Shown here in pieces: positions 35,092 to 42,572 of a DNA stretch of 64,000 nt. Source of the DNA: an uncultured Collinsella sp. (GTDB taxonomy: Bacteria; Actinomycetota; Coriobacteriia; Coriobacteriales; Coriobacteriaceae); assembly GCA_902491565.1 (NCBI GenBank), contig CABUIE010000005.1, positions 62,001-126,000 of the forward strand, written 5' to 3'. Under the pieces are notes generated by a model. That model ran no database searches, had not been told where the DNA came from, and saw only the letters and a program-made list of their open reading frames with translations. Numbering within the stretch: position 1 is the stretch's first letter; each line of letters starts with the position of its first letter. The translations under genes and the position numbers were made by a program.

Positions 35092-35625
35092 TTACTTCAG
35101 TGCGTCGGCGCGGAGATCGACGCCGGCGGATTCGAACACGAGCGTGCGGTCGTACCACTGCTCTTTTCTAATACTCCACGCGGCGCAGGCGGTGTCCTCG
35201 TCGAGCGCTTCAACGGGCACGTCGTAGGTGTACTTGCCTTCCGCGTTTTCCACATAGGGGATGAAGTCGGCCTCGCTCGCGGAGGCAGCCTCGTCACCCG
35301 TGCCCATGAAGAGCTTGCCGTAGCCCGTGCCGGAAAGTGTCATCACGCAGTGCATGGAGCCGTTTTCCACGATGAGCTGGGCGTCCACAATCCTGAACAT
35401 GTTCGAGCTGGAATCTACGGTGATCGGATAGGTGCCGTCGGCCACCTTGTCGGCGGTGATGGGGGCAGCGCTTGCGCCCTCGGGCGCATCGGCCGCCTGT
35501 TCGGTCTTTTCCTGGGAATCGGAATCGCTTGCCTTTGCGCTGTCGATTGAATTTCCGCCGCAGCCGGCGAGCGAGAAAGCGAAAAGCGCCGCCGACAGGG
35601 CGAAGGCGAGGGTTTTCTTCAACAT
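35092..35625 (-). CDS. NEAT-like surface lipoprotein
   Basis: A 177-residue lipoprotein with a signal peptide and lipobox FSLAGC (Cys at about residue 22), an acidic low-complexity spacer (residues 25-55), then one beta domain: ADGTYPITVDSSSNMFRI, CVMTLSGTGYGKLFMGTG, GKYTYDVPVEALDEDTA and WYDRTLVFESAG. The order DGxY...TL.G......Y..PV..LD.....YDRTLVF recalls NEAT/iron-transport-associated domains and resembles the N-terminal domain of the adjoining binding protein. Start 35625 with AAAGGAA. Likely captures a metal or tetrapyrrole at the cell surface; the ligand is not known. Confidence 0.65.
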   Translation of the reverse strand: MLKKTLAFALSAALFAFSLAGCGGNSIDSAKASDSDSQEKTEQAADAPEGASAAPITADKVADGTYPITVDSSSNMFRIVDAQLIVENGSMHCVMTLSGTGYGKLFMGTGDEAASASEADFIPYVENAEGKYTYDVPVEALDEDTACAAWSIRKEQWYDRTLVFESAGVDLRADALK

Positions 35626-35688
35626 GGAGGGGTTCCTTTCAATCGCTTCGACCGCCCGCGCCGTGCGGTGGGCGGGCGGGATGCGAAT

Positions 35689-35733
35689 GCAACGGGCATG
35701 CGCCGTCAGTCGGGGAAGGCGCATGCCCGTTGC
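35689..35733 (-). other. Strong intercistronic hairpin in the leftward operon
   Basis: A perfect 16-bp stem (35689-35704 with 35718-35733, arm GCAACGGGCATGCGCC) and 13-nt loop, between the chelatase gene and the lipoprotein gene. It lacks a T-run, so it may stabilise or process the mRNA instead of ending it. Confidence 0.55.
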
Positions 35734-35769
35734 ACGGGGACGCGACCGGCGCCCCCGTGCGCGGCGAGT

Positions 35770-36696
35770 TTACAGCTTGGCGATGGCGTCGTCCACGTGC
35801 GAGACGTAGATGTCGTCGACCGCGACGTTCTGTCCCAGACCCTGGAGCAGGCACGTCACTTCGAAGCCGGCGGCCACGAACTTCGCAGCCCAGCTGTCGG
35901 GGTCGGTCTCGTCTGCCATGTCGTTGTTCGCGTGGTCGCCCGCGACCACCATGAACGGCGCGAGCACGGCCTTCTTGTAGCCTGCGGCGCTCGCGGCGGC
36001 GATAACATCCTCGCAGGTCGGTTCAGCCTCGACGGTGCCGACGAAGAACTGCGTCAAGCCCTCGTTCTTAAACACTTCCTGCATCTTGGCATAGTCGGCG
36101 TTGGAATCGGCTTCGGTGCCGTGGCCCATGAGGCACAGCGCCGTCTTGCCGTCGTCGAAGGACGCCATGTTCTCCTTAATGGCTGCGGCCACCTTCTTGT
36201 AGTCGTCGTCGGAGGTGAGCAGCGGGTCGCCGAGCGAGATCTTGTCGAACTTGTCGGCGTACTTGTCGAGCTCGTCTTTCACGTCGGTGTATTCCAGGCC
36301 ACCCATGAGATGCGTCGGCTGCACGACGATTTCCTTCACGCCGTCTTCCACGCAGCGGTCGAGCGCCTCGGTCATGTTGTCAATCGTGATGCCGTCGCGC
36401 TTCTTCAGCTTGTCGATGATGATTTGCGCGGTGAAGGCGCGGCGGATGTCGTAGTCCTGCCAGTACTTTTCGCGGATAGCGTCTTCGATGGCGCCGATGG
36501 TGATGTGGCGCGAGTCGTTGTAGCTCGTGCCGAAGCTCGTGACGAGGATGACCGGCTTCACGGCCTTCTCCTTTTCACTCGATTTCTCGGAACTCGCGGA
36601 GGTGTTGGAGCAGCCCGCGAGCGCGACTCCGGCGAGCGCGAAGGCTCCGGTTGCTGCGGCGCCCATGAAGCCGCGGCGTGACATCTGGTCGGACAT
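35770..36696 (-). CDS. cbiK: Exported CbiK-type cobalt chelatase lipoprotein
   Basis: A 308-residue CbiK homologue. CbiK inserts Co2+ into sirohydrochlorin early in anaerobic B12 synthesis. The family active-site histidines are visible in LMGHGTEADSNADYA and VAGDHANNDMA, and the Glu region in VGTVEAEPTC; VTSFGTSYNDSR starts the domain. Unlike standard CbiK it carries an N-terminal Tat motif SRRGFM followed by a hydrophobic stretch and a lipobox LAGC (Cys at about residue 28), predicting a membrane-anchored lipoprotein outside the cell, like periplasmic CbiK variants known in Desulfovibrio. It heads the leftward operon behind a cobalamin riboswitch. Cytosolic function would require an unexported form. 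Confidence 0.85.
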   Translation of the reverse strand: MSDQMSRRGFMGAAATGAFALAGVALAGCSNTSASSEKSSEKEKAVKPVILVTSFGTSYNDSRHITIGAIEDAIREKYWQDYDIRRAFTAQIIIDKLKKRDGITIDNMTEALDRCVEDGVKEIVVQPTHLMGGLEYTDVKDELDKYADKFDKISLGDPLLTSDDDYKKVAAAIKENMASFDDGKTALCLMGHGTEADSNADYAKMQEVFKNEGLTQFFVGTVEAEPTCEDVIAAASAAGYKKAVLAPFMVVAGDHANNDMADETDPDSWAAKFVAAGFEVTCLLQGLGQNVAVDDIYVSHVDDAIAKL

Positions 36697-36756
36697 GGTT
36701 TTTCCTTTCCTCGGTTTGCCGGTCCCCCGGCGACAGTTGCTTGTCGGCACAAGCGA

Positions 36757-36925
36757 AAGAAAAGCGCACCCCTCGGGGTTCACAAGGAGCTAACGCCACG
36801 GCGATGCCGTGAGGAAAAGGCGAAGCAGTCTGGCTTGGGGCGCGAGACGGTTTGCCCGCGCGTCCTATACAGTAATGTCCCTTGCCCAGGATTCCCACCT
36901 GGTTCCCTCCGCAAGCCAGCGCGGG
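36757..36925 (-). promoter_or_regulatory. Cobalamin riboswitch
   Basis: Minus-strand signatures in order: CTGGCTTG (36913-36920 region) that can pair with the later B12 box, GGGAACCAGGTGGGAATCC, GGGCAAGGGAC, TTACTGTA, and the B12 box CAAGCCAGACTGC (about 36825-36837). After the aptamer come hairpins CACGGC-ATC-GCCGTG and a GC-rich CCCC/GGGG stem followed by TTTTCTTT (36757-36780), consistent with a terminator-type expression platform. It precedes the exported CbiK operon. The 458-nt gap between the divergent arms otherwise holds the unassigned promoters of both operons. Confidence 0.8.
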
Positions 36926-37154
36926 CTGTGCGGGCGCCGCGCCGGTCATTTCCTTTTATCCGATTGTCATATGCTCGTTGCCGAAACTTTTACTATGATA
37001 GTGGGCACTTGTGAACGTGTCAAAGCCAGGGCGGGCGGCATTGCGCCTCCTGCCTGCGTATTTGCGCCGATTGCCGCCGCAGGCGCCGTGTTTTGCCCGC
37101 TGCGCGAATGGCGGCGTAAACGGTTGCGATGAGAAACGGGAAGGGAAGGCTCGG

Positions 37155-37946
37155 ATGATTCATATCGTTGGCGCAGGCTCGGGCGCCGCCGACCTTATCA
37201 CGCTGCGCGGGGCGCGCCTTCTGCGCGCGGCCGACGTGGTCGTTTGGGCGGGGAGCCTTGTGAACCCCGAGCTGCTCGCCGAGTGCAAGGAATCCTGTGT
37301 CGTCTACGACAGCGCGTACATGACCTTGGAGGAAGTGCTCGACGTGATGTGCGCGGCGGATGCACGGGGCGAGGAAGTGGTGCGCCTGCACACGGGCGAC
37401 CCGTGCCTATACGGCGCCATCCAGGAGCAGATGGACGCGCTCGACGCGCGCGGCGTGGACTACGAGGTGGTGCCCGGCGTGTCGAGCTTTTGCGGTGCCG
37501 CGGCGGCGCTTCGCCAGGAATACACGCTTCCGGGAATCAGCCAGTCGGTCGTGATCACGCGGCTTTCCGGGCGCACCCCCATGCCCGCGGGCGAGGGCAT
37601 GCGCACCATGGCGGAAAGCGGCTCGACTATGGTCATCTTCCTGAGCTCGGGTATGCTCGCCGAGCTTTCCGCCGAGCTTTTGGCCGCGGGCCGCAGCTCC
37701 GAGGAGCCGGCGGCGCTCGTGTACAAGGCGACCTGGCCTGAGGAGCGCGTGGTGCGCTGCACGGTGGGCACGCTCGCCGATGCGGGCGCGCGAGAGGGCA
37801 TCGACCGCACGGCGCTCGTGGTGGTGGGCCGCGTGCTCGGAGCTCGCGGCGGGCTTGCGCACAACGGCGCGCAAGCGGAGTCGTACGAGCGCAGCAAGCT
37901 TTACGATCCTTCGTTTGCCACGGGGTATCGGAAGGCGAGCAGCTAG
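37155..37946 (+). CDS. cbiF: Cobalt-precorrin-4 C11-methyltransferase
   Basis: CbiF (263 residues), a SAM-dependent corrin methylase: MIHIVGAGSGAADLITLRG, VVWAGSLVNPELL, HTGDPCLYGAIQEQ, and VVPGVSSFCGAAAAL with the family TP-methylase fold. Start ATG 37155 with AAGGGAAGG; the in-frame extension to 37011 lacks similarity. It opens the rightward corrin operon. Confidence 0.95.
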   Translation: MIHIVGAGSGAADLITLRGARLLRAADVVVWAGSLVNPELLAECKESCVVYDSAYMTLEEVLDVMCAADARGEEVVRLHTGDPCLYGAIQEQMDALDARGVDYEVVPGVSSFCGAAAALRQEYTLPGISQSVVITRLSGRTPMPAGEGMRTMAESGSTMVIFLSSGMLAELSAELLAAGRSSEEPAALVYKATWPEERVVRCTVGTLADAGAREGIDRTALVVVGRVLGARGGLAHNGAQAESYERSKLYDPSFATGYRKASS

Positions 37947-37947
37947 C

Positions 37948-39132
37948 GTGGCCTTCGAGCATTACATATATACCGGGACGACCCGCCTGCGCTGCGGCTT
38001 CACCACGGGGAGCTGTGCCGCGCTCGCGGCGAAGGCGGCCTGCGAGATGCTCTTGTCACGAAAGCCCGTCGGCCGCGTGTCGATCGTCACCCCCGGCGGG
38101 CTGCCCGTCGAGGCGAACGTGGTCGACGCATGCATCGGCGAGGGGTGCGCCCAGTGCGCCGTGCGAAAGGACGCAGGCGACGATGCCGATGTGACTGACG
38201 GCGTACTCGTGTACGCGCACGTGGAACATGCGGGGTCGGGCACGGGTGCTGCGGGCAGCAAGGACGTGCCCGCGCGCGAATCGGAAGTTTCCGTCGATGG
38301 CGGCGTGGGCGTGGGGCGCGTGACATTGCCCGGGCTCGAGCAGCCGGTGGGGGCGGCCGCCATCAACGCGACGCCGCGCGCGATGATTACTTCGGCGGTG
38401 CGTGAGGTGTGCGCCGCGCACGGCTTTTCTGGAAACATTGCTGTGACGATTTCGGTACCCGAGGGTGTGGCCCTTGCCGAAAAGACCTTCAACCCGCACC
38501 TGGGGATAGAGGACGGCATCTCCATCCTGGGAACGACGGGCATCGTCGAGCCGCGCAGCCTCGCTGCCTTGCGTGACAGCATCGAGCTCGAGATTCGGCA
38601 GCATGCGGCTATGGGGCGGCGCGGAGTCGTGCTCACGCCCGGCAACTACGGCGCGCAGTTCATCTCGGGGCATTTCCACCTAAACGGTGCGCCGGTGGTC
38701 TTCATCTCCAACTTTGTGGGCGATGCGATTGATTGCTGCGTTCGCGAGGGATTCACCAATGTCCTTCTTGTGGGACACATCGGCAAGTTGGTGAAGGTCG
38801 CGGGCGGCATCATGGACACCCATTCGCGTACCGCCGACTGCCGCGCGGAGATTCTGGCCGCCCACGCGGCCATGGCCGGCGCGGGCGCGAAGACCGTGCG
38901 CGAGATCATGTCGTCCGTCACGACCACGGCGGCGCTCGAGGTAATCGAGGCCGCCGGCGTTGGGGACGCTGCGCGCGCCTCGCTCGCTGCGGCAATTGAG
39001 GACAGGTTGCGCCGCCGCGCGGCGGGCGCATGCGACATCGCCGCGGTCGTGTTCGACGCCGAGCGCCGCGAGCTTTTCCGCACGTCGGGCGCCGATGCAG
39101 TTATCGGGAAATTGGGGGCGACGTATGAGTAA
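37948..39132 (+). CDS. cbiD: Cobalt-precorrin-5B C1-methyltransferase
   Basis: CbiD (394 residues). GTG 37948 follows the cbiF stop by one base. Family features: RCGFTTGSCAALAAKAAC at the N-terminus, INATPRAMITSAVREV, GIEDGISILGTTGIVEP, LTPGNYG and VLLVGHIGKLVKVAGGIMDTHS. It methylates C1 of the corrin ring. The end overlaps the cbiL remnant by 8 nt. Confidence 0.95.
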   Translation: MAFEHYIYTGTTRLRCGFTTGSCAALAAKAACEMLLSRKPVGRVSIVTPGGLPVEANVVDACIGEGCAQCAVRKDAGDDADVTDGVLVYAHVEHAGSGTGAAGSKDVPARESEVSVDGGVGVGRVTLPGLEQPVGAAAINATPRAMITSAVREVCAAHGFSGNIAVTISVPEGVALAEKTFNPHLGIEDGISILGTTGIVEPRSLAALRDSIELEIRQHAAMGRRGVVLTPGNYGAQFISGHFHLNGAPVVFISNFVGDAIDCCVREGFTNVLLVGHIGKLVKVAGGIMDTHSRTADCRAEILAAHAAMAGAGAKTVREIMSSVTTTAALEVIEAAGVGDAARASLAAAIEDRLRRRAAGACDIAAVVFDAERRELFRTSGADAVIGKLGATYE

Positions 39133-39358
39133 AGGCGTTCTGTACGGGGTGCGCCGTGCAATCGGCTGGCCGGGGACGAAGGTGGTCATGAAGGCGCGCC
39201 GCTCGCTTGCGGACACGAAATGCATCCTTCGCGAGGAGGGCGCCTTCGACGGTGCCGAGCTTGTAGAGGACTGTGGGCTTCCGGGCGAGCGCGTGTACCG
39301 CTCGCTCGACGATGTGCCCGATCGGGGCAGCTACTTCTCGACGATGGTGGTGCGCTAG
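39125..39358 (+). pseudogene. cbiL: Internally deleted cobalt-precorrin-2 C20-methyltransferase (cbiL remnant)
   Basis: A 77-codon frame. The first residues MSKGVLYGV match the CbiL N-terminus. After eight unrelated residues (RRAIGWPG), the rest, TKVVMKARRSLADTKCILR, then VEDCGLPGERVYRSLDDV and YFSTMVVR, matches the C-terminal fifth of CbiL. About 150 residues, including the SAM- and substrate-binding core, are missing, and the reading frame is kept. It overlaps cbiD by 8 nt and abuts cbiG, as a functional cbiL would. No other cbiL is in the window. A retained peptide could still be translated and couple translation to cbiG. Confidence 0.8.
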
Positions 39359-40492
39359 ATGAGGGTTTCCTGCATAGCGTTCACTGAGAGGGGGTATGCG
39401 TTGGCGGTGCGCACCGCACACGCGCTTTCCGATTGCGCGCAGACAGGTGAAGACGACCCTGGCTGGGACGTTTCCGTTTCGCGCGGGTTCGGCGAGGGGA
39501 AGGCCGACCTGCGCGCATGGACGGCGCTCGCGTGGGAAGCGTCGGACGCGCTTCTGTTCGTGGGCGCGGCGGGCATCGCCGTGCGGGCGATCGCGCCGCA
39601 TGTCGCCTCGAAGGCAAACGATCCCGCGGTTGTGGCGATCGACGAGGCGGGGCGCTTTGCCGTCCCGCTTTTGTCGGGGCATTTGGGCGGTGCGAACGAG
39701 CTTGCGCAAACTGTGGCACGCGCGGCAGGGGCCATCCCCGTCATCACCACGGCGACCGACGTCCGCGGCGTGTGGGCGGTGGATACGTGGGCGCGCTGTG
39801 CGGGGCTCGCCGTTTCGAATCCCGAGGCCATCAAGCGAGTGTCGGCGCGGCTGCTTTCGGGCGGGCGCGTGGCGCTCTATTCCGACATGCCGATTTCGGG
39901 ACAGCCGCCTGAGGGGGTTGACATTGCGTCCGACCGCGCTCGGGCCGATATTGTCGTGTCGCCGTTCGCTGGCGCGAATGCAGGTGCGTCCGTTTGTGCG
40001 GCGGAGACAACGGGCGAGGCCGTGCCCGCCGGTGAGACGGGGAAGCCGGCGGGCGTGCGGGCGCAGGCGCCTGCGCCCGAGCCGCTTCGCCTTGTCGTGC
40101 CCTGCATCGTTGCGGGCATAGGATGCCGTCGCGGTGCGTGCGCCGAAGCGATCGAGGAGGCGTTTCTTCTCGCGTGCGGGCAGGTGGGTATCTCGCCTTC
40201 GGCCGTGCGCGAGGCGGCGACGATCGACGTGAAGGCGCACGAGGAGGGTCTGCTCGCCTTCTGCTGCGCGCGCAATATCCCGCTTGCGACGTATTCCGCA
40301 GAGGAGTTGTCGCAGGTCGAAGGCAGCGTTTCGCCATCTGATTTCGTGCGCGCGACGGTGGGGGTCGACAACGTGTGCGAGCGGGCAGCGCTCGCGGAGG
40401 GGGGCAAACTTATCTTCCCGAAGCTCGCTCACGGCGGCGTGACCGTCGCGTTTTCCAAGGTAACTATTAAACTTTCGTTTAAGGAGCGGTGA
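39359..40492 (+). CDS. cbiG: Cobalt-precorrin-5A hydrolase
   Basis: CbiG (377 residues) opens the lactone of cobalt-precorrin-5A, releasing acetaldehyde. Visible: FVGAAGIAVRAIAPHVASK, VAIDEAGRFAVPLLSGHLGG and ANELAQTVA in the N-terminal and middle domains, and a C-terminal domain with IVAGIGCRRGACAEAIEEA. Between them lies an Ala/Gly-rich linker (about residues 200-240). The start immediately follows the cbiL-remnant stop. Confidence 0.92.
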   Translation: MRVSCIAFTERGYALAVRTAHALSDCAQTGEDDPGWDVSVSRGFGEGKADLRAWTALAWEASDALLFVGAAGIAVRAIAPHVASKANDPAVVAIDEAGRFAVPLLSGHLGGANELAQTVARAAGAIPVITTATDVRGVWAVDTWARCAGLAVSNPEAIKRVSARLLSGGRVALYSDMPISGQPPEGVDIASDRARADIVVSPFAGANAGASVCAAETTGEAVPAGETGKPAGVRAQAPAPEPLRLVVPCIVAGIGCRRGACAEAIEEAFLLACGQVGISPSAVREAATIDVKAHEEGLLAFCCARNIPLATYSAEELSQVEGSVSPSDFVRATVGVDNVCERAALAEGGKLIFPKLAHGGVTVAFSKVTIKLSFKER

Positions 40493-41235
40493 TGGGAAAG
40501 CTCTTCGTGGTGGGAATCGGCCCGGGCGGCCCCGACGGCATGACGATTGCGGCTCGGCGTGCGCTCGAGGCGTCCGACGTCGTTGTGGGTTACACGAAAT
40601 ACGTGGAGCTCGCGCTCGCCGCCGTGCCCGACGCGGCGCATCTCGCGACGCCGATGATGCACGAGGTCGAACGGTGCCGCCTTGCGCTTTCGCGCGCGCA
40701 GAGTGGAGAAGCCGTGGCGCTCGTGTGCAGCGGCGACGCGGGCGTGTACGGCATGGCGAGCCCCGTGCTGGAGCTTGCGGAGGACTACCCCGATGTAGAC
40801 GTGGAAGTTATCGCCGGGGCCACCGCGGCTCAGAGCGGGTCGGCGGTGCTCGGCGCCCCGCTTGCCCACGACTTCGCGGTCGTGTCGCTCTCCGACCTGC
40901 TCACGCCATGGGAGGTCATCGAGCGCAGGCTCGCCGCCGTGGCGAGCGCCGACTTCTGCATCTGTTTGTACAACCCGCGCAGCAGAAAGCGCGCCGACAG
41001 GCTCTCACGCGCGGCGAAGATTATGCTCGAATGGAAGGCCCCCGACACGCTCTGCGGCTGGGTACGTAACATCGGGCGCGAGGGGCAGCAGTCGGGCATG
41101 TGCAGGCTCTCCGAGCTGGGGGAGATCGACGCCGACATGTTCACCACCGTGTTCGTCGGCAACGCGGACACGAAGCTCGTAGGCGGCCGTATGGTCACGC
41201 CGCGCGGGTATCGGGAGATTCCATGCGAAAGGTAA
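40492..41235 (+). CDS. cbiH: Cobalt-precorrin-3B C17-methyltransferase
   Basis: CbiH (247 residues): KLFVVGIGPGGPDGMTIAAR, VVGYTKYVEL, VCSGDAGVYGMASPVLE, and VIAGATAAQSGSAVLGAPLA, followed by ICLYNPRSRKR. It contracts the ring while methylating C17. ATG 40492 overlaps the cbiG stop and has AAGGAG. Confidence 0.95.
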   Translation: MGKLFVVGIGPGGPDGMTIAARRALEASDVVVGYTKYVELALAAVPDAAHLATPMMHEVERCRLALSRAQSGEAVALVCSGDAGVYGMASPVLELAEDYPDVDVEVIAGATAAQSGSAVLGAPLAHDFAVVSLSDLLTPWEVIERRLAAVASADFCICLYNPRSRKRADRLSRAAKIMLEWKAPDTLCGWVRNIGREGQQSGMCRLSELGEIDADMFTTVFVGNADTKLVGGRMVTPRGYREIPCER

Positions 41236-42572
41236 CGATCATCGGGGCGGGGCCCGGAAACCCCGACTTGCTCTCGCGCGCGGCGCTCGACGCGATCGAC
41301 ATCGCCGACGTGGTCATCGGCGCTCATCGCGCGCTTGCCGGCATCGACGTGCCGCCCGACGTGGTGAGATGCGAGCTCGTGAAGACGGCGGACATCGTCG
41401 CCGCGCTCACCGATGCGGCGTCGTGGCAGCGCGCCGTGGTCGTGATGACGGGCGATGTGGGGCTGTTCAGCGGCGCGCGCCGCCTGGTGGAGGCGCTCTC
41501 CGGCGACGCGCAGGTGGACGTGCGCATCATTCCCGGCATAAGCTCAGCGTCGTATCTCGCCGCGCGCCTCGCGCGTCCATGGCAGGATTGGCGCTTCGCG
41601 AGCGCTCACGGCGTGGCGTGCGACATCGTGGCCGAGGCCGAGCGCTCAGGCGAGCTCTTCCTCGCCACGTCGGGCGGGGACGACCCCTCGCGGCTTTCGG
41701 GCGAGCTTGTGCAGGCGGGCTTCGGGGACGCGCGCGTGACGGTGGCCGAGCGCCTGTCGTACCCCAACGAGCGCATCACCTGCGCGACCGCAAGTGAAAT
41801 CGCAGGTCAGACGTTCGACGACTTGAACGTGATGCTTATCGAGTTCGCAGGCGGCGCCGGGTCGCCTGTGGGCTCTAGCGCAGCCTCCGAGGCGCCGGCC
41901 GGCGCGTCCGCGCCCGCGGCGGCTTCTTCCGCGGCGGACTTTGCGGGCGCATCCCGCGCCGCGAGCTCCCGCTGGCCGTACGCTTCCTCGGGCATTCCCG
42001 ACGAGCTTTTCATCCGCGGCGACGTTCCCATGACCAAGCAGGAGGTGCGCGCCGTCGCGCTCGCGAAGCTGCGCCTTACCGCGACCGACACCGTGTGGGA
42101 CGTCGGCGCCGGCACGGGGAGCGTGTCGATTGAGGCGGCGCTCGTCGCGCGAACGGGGTCGGTATGGGCGGTCGAGCGCAACGCGGCCGGCGTGCGGCTC
42201 ATCCGAGAGAACGCGGATGCATTCGGGTGCGGCAACGTGCATGCGATCCCCGGTGTCGCCCCCGAAGCGCTCGCGAAACTGCCCGTCCCCGACGCCGTGT
42301 TCGTCGGCGGGAGCGCGGGCGAGCTTCCCTCCATCGTGGAGGCGGCGCTCGAGAAGAACTCGCAGGTTCGCCTGTGCGTGCCATGCGTCACCGTTGAGAC
42401 GCTCACCGAGGCGTGCGCGCTCCTCTCGGGTTCGCGCTTTAAGGGGTTCGAGGCGTGCCAGGTGTCGGCCGCCCGCGCCGAGGCTGTAGGCTCGCACCAT
42501 CTTATGAAGGCGCAAAACCCCGTGTTCCTCGTCAGCGCGCGTGGTGCAGGTGGGGAAGGCGGCGCCCGGTGA
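41223..42572 (+). CDS. cbiET: Fused CbiE-CbiT: cobalt-precorrin-6B/7 methyltransferase-decarboxylase
   Basis: A 449-residue fusion. CbiE part (1-205): KVTIIGAGPGNPDLLSR, VVMTGDVGLFSGA, VRIIPGISSASYLAARL; it methylates C5. A linker of about 45 residues is almost only Ala/Ser/Gly/Pro. CbiT part (about 255-449): FIRGDVPMTKQEVRAVAL, SAM motif WDVGAGTGSVSIEAAL, and VFVGGSAGELPSIV; it methylates C15 and decarboxylates. It overlaps cbiH by 13 nt. Equivalent to CobL of the aerobic pathway. Confidence 0.93.
   Translation: MRKVTIIGAGPGNPDLLSRAALDAIDIADVVIGAHRALAGIDVPPDVVRCELVKTADIVAALTDAASWQRAVVVMTGDVGLFSGARRLVEALSGDAQVDVRIIPGISSASYLAARLARPWQDWRFASAHGVACDIVAEAERSGELFLATSGGDDPSRLSGELVQAGFGDARVTVAERLSYPNERITCATASEIAGQTFDDLNVMLIEFAGGAGSPVGSSAASEAPAGASAPAAASSAADFAGASRAASSRWPYASSGIPDELFIRGDVPMTKQEVRAVALAKLRLTATDTVWDVGAGTGSVSIEAALVARTGSVWAVERNAAGVRLIRENADAFGCGNVHAIPGVAPEALAKLPVPDAVFVGGSAGELPSIVEAALEKNSQVRLCVPCVTVETLTEACALLSGSRFKGFEACQVSAARAEAVGSHHLMKAQNPVFLVSARGAGGEGGAR

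Noticed and set aside
37000..37154. Second cobalamin riboswitch for the rightward operon
   Set aside because: Only an AAGCCAGGG-like string is present; the GGTGGGAATCC-type and B12-box features are missing.
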